6,892 nt of DNA from an uncultured Mesorhizobium sp. (GTDB taxonomy: Bacteria; Pseudomonadota; Alphaproteobacteria; Rhizobiales; Rhizobiaceae). Shown here piece by piece: positions 5,002 to 6,892 of this stretch; the first letter of the stretch is position 1, and each line of letters opens with the position of its first letter. The stretch covers positions 1-6,892 of the forward strand of contig CATMOC010000197.1 in assembly GCA_950071955.1 (NCBI GenBank), read 5' to 3'. The translations under genes were made by a program, and so were the position numbers. Under the pieces are notes generated by a model that made no database searches, was not told the DNA's origin, and saw only the letters and a program-made list of their open reading frames with translations.

Positions 5002-5466
5002 TCAGTAGTCGTCGTCAAGCTCGTCCGGATATTCGCCGGTCGGCCTGCGGTTTTCCTGGTAGATTACGTAAGCGGCGATCGCCGCCAGCGGGATGACCAC
5101 GGTTCCAACCCAGCCGGCGGAGCGAATCAGCGCCGGTGCCGCTGCCACAGCGGCGGCCGTCGCCATCGACCGCAACTGATCAGACCGTTCTTCGCGCTTG
5201 CGGCGCCGGGTACGCATCGCGGCGATCACGCGATGGGCGATCAGGATCGTGGCCGAGATCGCCAGAAAACCGAATCCGAACCAGAGGGCAGCGTAGAATC
5301 CGCCGTAGCGCTCGGCAGTATAGATGAAGCCCGCCGCGATCAGAAAACCGAAGCCCATCAGAAACGCCACGCCGGCGAAGGCGAAATCGATCACGGCGCG
5401 CCGGATGCGCCGCGCCGTGCGCGCCGCATCCAGATTGGTGATCATGTCAAAGATGGAGCCCAGCAC
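5002..5466 (-). CDS. Holin-family (YqjE-like) multi-pass membrane protein
   Basis: This protein is up to 154 residues. It has a short basic N-terminal helix (Arg16-Arg23), hydrophobic segments at about 26-50 and 58-83, a very basic loop (Arg-Thr-Arg-Arg-Arg-Lys-Arg, 85-91), a weaker alanine-rich segment at 103-115, a membrane segment at 117-137, and an acidic tail ending Asp-Asp-Asp-Tyr. Lying directly after a DUF883 gene, it matches the YqjD-YqjE arrangement of enterobacteria, where YqjE belongs to Phage_holin_3_6. That Pfam label does not imply lysis. The start may be GTG at 5466, nine bases after the upstream stop, or ATG at 5445 (residue 8); neither has a strong ribosome binding site. It should be transcribed from the DUF883 EcfG-type promoter. 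The family call is moderately sure; the function is unknown. Confidence 0.78.
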   Translation of the reverse strand: MLGSIFDMITNLDAARTARRIRRAVIDFAFAGVAFLMGFGFLIAAGFIYTAERYGGFYAALWFGFGFLAISATILIAHRVIAAMRTRRRKREERSDQLRSMATAAAVAAAPALIRSAGWVGTVVIPLAAIAAYVIYQENRRPTGEYPDELDDDY

Positions 5467-5475
5467 GAACCGGCT

Positions 5476-5826
5476 CTAGCGGCGGGCGATCAGAGCGAAG
5501 AGGAACCCGACGCCAGCGGCGATGGCTAGCGACGTCACTGGCTTTTCGCGGACGGTCATGACGATTTGCGCTTCCATGTCGCGCGCGCTGGCGCGAATGT
5601 CGTCCAGAGCAGCCTCGCCCTGGGCGCGAATATGCTCTGCGCCGCTGATTGCAGCACGGCGGGCCGCCGCCGCCGAACGCTCGCCGGAACTCGACAACTG
5701 GGCCTTCAGGAGTGCCATCTCTTCCCGCAGCAGGGCGATCTGCGCCTCGAAATCCTCGCGGGAATCGATCTTCTCCGCCTTCGGATCGTTGCTCGGCTTT
5801 TCGCTTTTCGCTTGCGTCGCGCTCAT
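5476..5826 (-). CDS. DUF883 (YqjD/ElaB-like) C-tail-anchored membrane protein
   Basis: This 116-residue protein has a charged, Lys/Ser-rich N-terminus, a probable coiled coil at about 22-45 (Phe-Glu-Ala-Gln-Ile and Leu-Arg-Glu-Glu-Met repeats), an Ala/Arg-rich amphipathic middle at 50-92, and one C-terminal membrane segment at about 98-114. It ends Arg-Arg after the family hallmark Lys-Pro-Val-Thr-Ser-Leu and Gly-Val-Gly-Phe-Leu. In E. coli, YqjD and ElaB are stress-induced inner-membrane proteins, and YqjD binds stationary-phase ribosomes; whether this alphaproteobacterial member does so is not shown. The ATG at 5826 has AGAGGA about 11 bases upstream, slightly far. It heads a two-gene operon with the holin-like gene and has a perfect EcfG-type promoter, which suits a stress role. 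Confidence 0.85.
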   Translation of the reverse strand: MSATQAKSEKPSNDPKAEKIDSREDFEAQIALLREEMALLKAQLSSSGERSAAAARRAAISGAEHIRAQGEAALDDIRASARDMEAQIVMTVREKPVTSLAIAAGVGFLFALIARR

Positions 5827-5859
5827 GAAAACGTTCTTCCTCTAACAAACAGAAGGCGA

Positions 5860-5884
5860 AACGCGGCTGCCGCCGTCGGGTTCC
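5860..5884 (-). promoter_or_regulatory. EcfG/RpoE2-type promoter of the DUF883-holin operon
   Basis: On the minus strand, GGAAC (5884-5880), 16 bases, then CGTT (5863-5860), a perfect consensus match. The predicted transcription start near 5852 leaves a leader of about 25 nt before the ATG at 5826. Confidence 0.8.
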
Positions 5885-5898
5885 GCAATGTCGATCGG

Positions 5899-5924
5899 GG
5901 AACCAGTATACATGAAAATTCGTT
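5899..5924 (+). promoter_or_regulatory. EcfG/RpoE2-type promoter of the AI-2E-family gene
   Basis: GGAAC (5899-5903), 17 bases, then CGTT (5921-5924), a perfect consensus match. Its -35 element is only 14 bp from the -35 of the divergent DUF883 promoter. A start near 5931 gives a leader of about 25 nt before the ATG at 5956. Confidence 0.8.
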
Positions 5925-5955
5925 TCGCGGCGGGAATCCAGCTGGAAATATCCTG

Positions 5956-6892
5956 ATGCAGCCCCGCCTTCCCAAGAAGCCGCCCATCCTGCGGCTTCCG
6001 CCGAAATCCAACATCGATCTCATGATTTCGAAGGCGGCGGAACTGGCGGCGATCGCGGTCGGCATCGTCGCTGTCGTGTTCGCACTCGACGCGGCGGAAT
6101 TCGTACTGGCGCCCGTAACGACTGCGATCGTCATCGGCCTGATGCTCGGACCGGTCGCCACGCGGCTGGAACGCCACGGAGTGCCGGCCACCGTTTCGGC
6201 CGGGGCGGTGGTCATCCTCTTTCTCGTCATTCTCGCAGTCGCCGCAACCGCGCTCGCGGCACCGCTGGGGACCTGGATGAACCGGGCACCGCAGATCTGG
6301 CAGGAGTTGCAGATCCACCTGTCGCAGTTGCGCGAACCGCTCGGTACGCTTCAGGACATCCGCGACCAGTTGCGTACGGCAGTCGGCGACGGCGGGGTGA
6401 CGGTTTCGGTGGATGAAAGCTCCACCGTCGAAAGCGTCGCTACCCTTGCGCCGGCAATCATCGGCCAGGTCCTGCTCTTCCTCGCCAGTCTCTATTTCTT
6501 CGTCGCCACCCGCTATCAGACGCGCCACTCCATCCTGCAGGTCTGCGTCTCGCGCAAGCTGCGCTGGCGCGTCGCGCACATCTTCCGCGACGTCGAGCGC
6601 AGCGTCTCCCGCTACCTCCTGTCGATCTCGATCATCAACGTGGGCCTCGGCTTCGCCGTGTCGATTGCCATGTTGGCGATCGGGATGCCGTCGCCGGCAC
6701 TCTGGGGCGCGCTGGCCGGTCTCCTGAACTTCGTTGTCTATCTCGGACCCGCAGTGATGGCGGTGATCCTCTTCGCGGTCGGCCTCACGCAGTTCGATAC
6801 GCTGGGCGGCAGCCTGCTTCCGCCGCTGGTCTACCTCGCGATCAACCTGGTCGAGGCACAATTCGTGACGCCGCACGTCATCGGGCGCGCCA
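5956..6892 (+). CDS. AI-2E-family (PF01594) membrane transporter, C-terminus cut by window edge
   Basis: The frame is open from the ATG at 5956 to the end of the window, 312 residues plus one base. Hydrophobic segments lie at about 29-43, 50-66 and 80-103, followed by a soluble helical region (about 105-165), then 166-184, 222-243, 248-275 and a segment near 290. Family features are Leu-Trp-Gly-Ala-Leu-Ala-Gly-Leu-Leu-Asn at 249-258 with Tyr-Leu-Gly-Pro at 262-265, and Asn-Leu-Val-Glu followed by Thr-Pro-His-Val-Ile-Gly-Arg at 297-311. Members are about 350 residues, so a few dozen are missing. The family is named for E. coli TqsA, an autoinducer-2 exporter, but others are Na+/H+ antiporters or of unknown substrate, so no AI-2 role should be assumed. 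The start has only a weak GGAA upstream. An EcfG-type promoter drives it. Confidence 0.9.
   Translation, partial: MQPRLPKKPPILRLPPKSNIDLMISKAAELAAIAVGIVAVVFALDAAEFVLAPVTTAIVIGLMLGPVATRLERHGVPATVSAGAVVILFLVILAVAATALAAPLGTWMNRAPQIWQELQIHLSQLREPLGTLQDIRDQLRTAVGDGGVTVSVDESSTVESVATLAPAIIGQVLLFLASLYFFVATRYQTRHSILQVCVSRKLRWRVAHIFRDVERSVSRYLLSISIINVGLGFAVSIAMLAIGMPSPALWGALAGLLNFVVYLGPAVMAVILFAVGLTQFDTLGGSLLPPLVYLAINLVEAQFVTPHVIGRA

Noticed and set aside
5002..5466. A phage lysis holin, and hence a prophage remnant
   Set aside because: There are no phage neighbours, and the pairing with a DUF883 gene fits the chromosomal YqjD-YqjE arrangement; the holin label is only the name of the Pfam family.
5912..5956. 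14-codon upstream ORF whose TGA overlaps the AI-2E start (TGATG), suggesting a leader peptide
   Set aside because: Its ATG lies between the -35 and -10 elements of the predicted EcfG promoter, so it would not be in the mRNA made from that promoter. It would matter only if a second promoter lay further upstream.
5842..6876. Long minus-strand open frame (344 codons) opposite the AI-2E gene
   Set aside because: Its product is rich in Arg, Asp and His with no domain, while the plus strand encodes a clear multi-pass membrane protein with family motifs.

Overview
The window (6,892 bp, GC-rich) looks like chromosomal DNA of an alphaproteobacterium, most likely of the order Hyphomicrobiales (rhizobia and relatives). 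The support is codon use, the protein families present, and above all four promoters that match the general-stress sigma factor (EcfG/RpoE2) consensus of that class. I do not recognise the species. I see no mobile element, phage gene cluster, CRISPR array, tRNA or rRNA.

Left half (about 1-2650), minus strand: a compact four-gene operon read right to left. It encodes a two-domain VOC ring-cleaving dioxygenase (1475-2407), an alpha/beta-hydrolase (788-1426), and two small tandem GNAT acetyltransferases of the Acetyltransf_CG/NATD1 type (492-791 and 191-487). The last three genes are translationally coupled or nearly so. The dioxygenase and hydrolase resemble the MhqO/MhqD pair used against quinones in Bacillus. 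A sigma70-like promoter overlapped by evenly spaced 7-bp half-sites lies upstream. A hairpin ends the operon. A 40-bp tandem repeat at the extreme left edge duplicates a possible start codon of a gene that runs off the window.

Right half (about 2604-6892): five genes of envelope and stress character. They are a secreted double PRC-barrel protein (minus), a diacylglycerol/lipid kinase (plus), a YqjE-like holin-family membrane protein and a YqjD/ElaB-like DUF883 protein (minus, one operon), and an AI-2E-family membrane protein (plus, cut off by the right edge). Each of the four transcription units starts behind a perfect GGAAC-N16/17-CGTT element in the correct orientation. The PRC/kinase pair and the DUF883/AI-2E pair are divergent, so the half reads as two back-to-back EcfG promoter pairs. 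The kinase and the holin-like gene converge with no base between their stop codons.

Taken together, the window appears to pair an electrophile or aromatic detoxification operon with a general-stress envelope-remodelling cluster. The families are known. The less expected points are the all-EcfG layout of the right half, the paired GNATs behind the dioxygenase/hydrolase module, the operator-like array, and the structured leader of the PRC gene.
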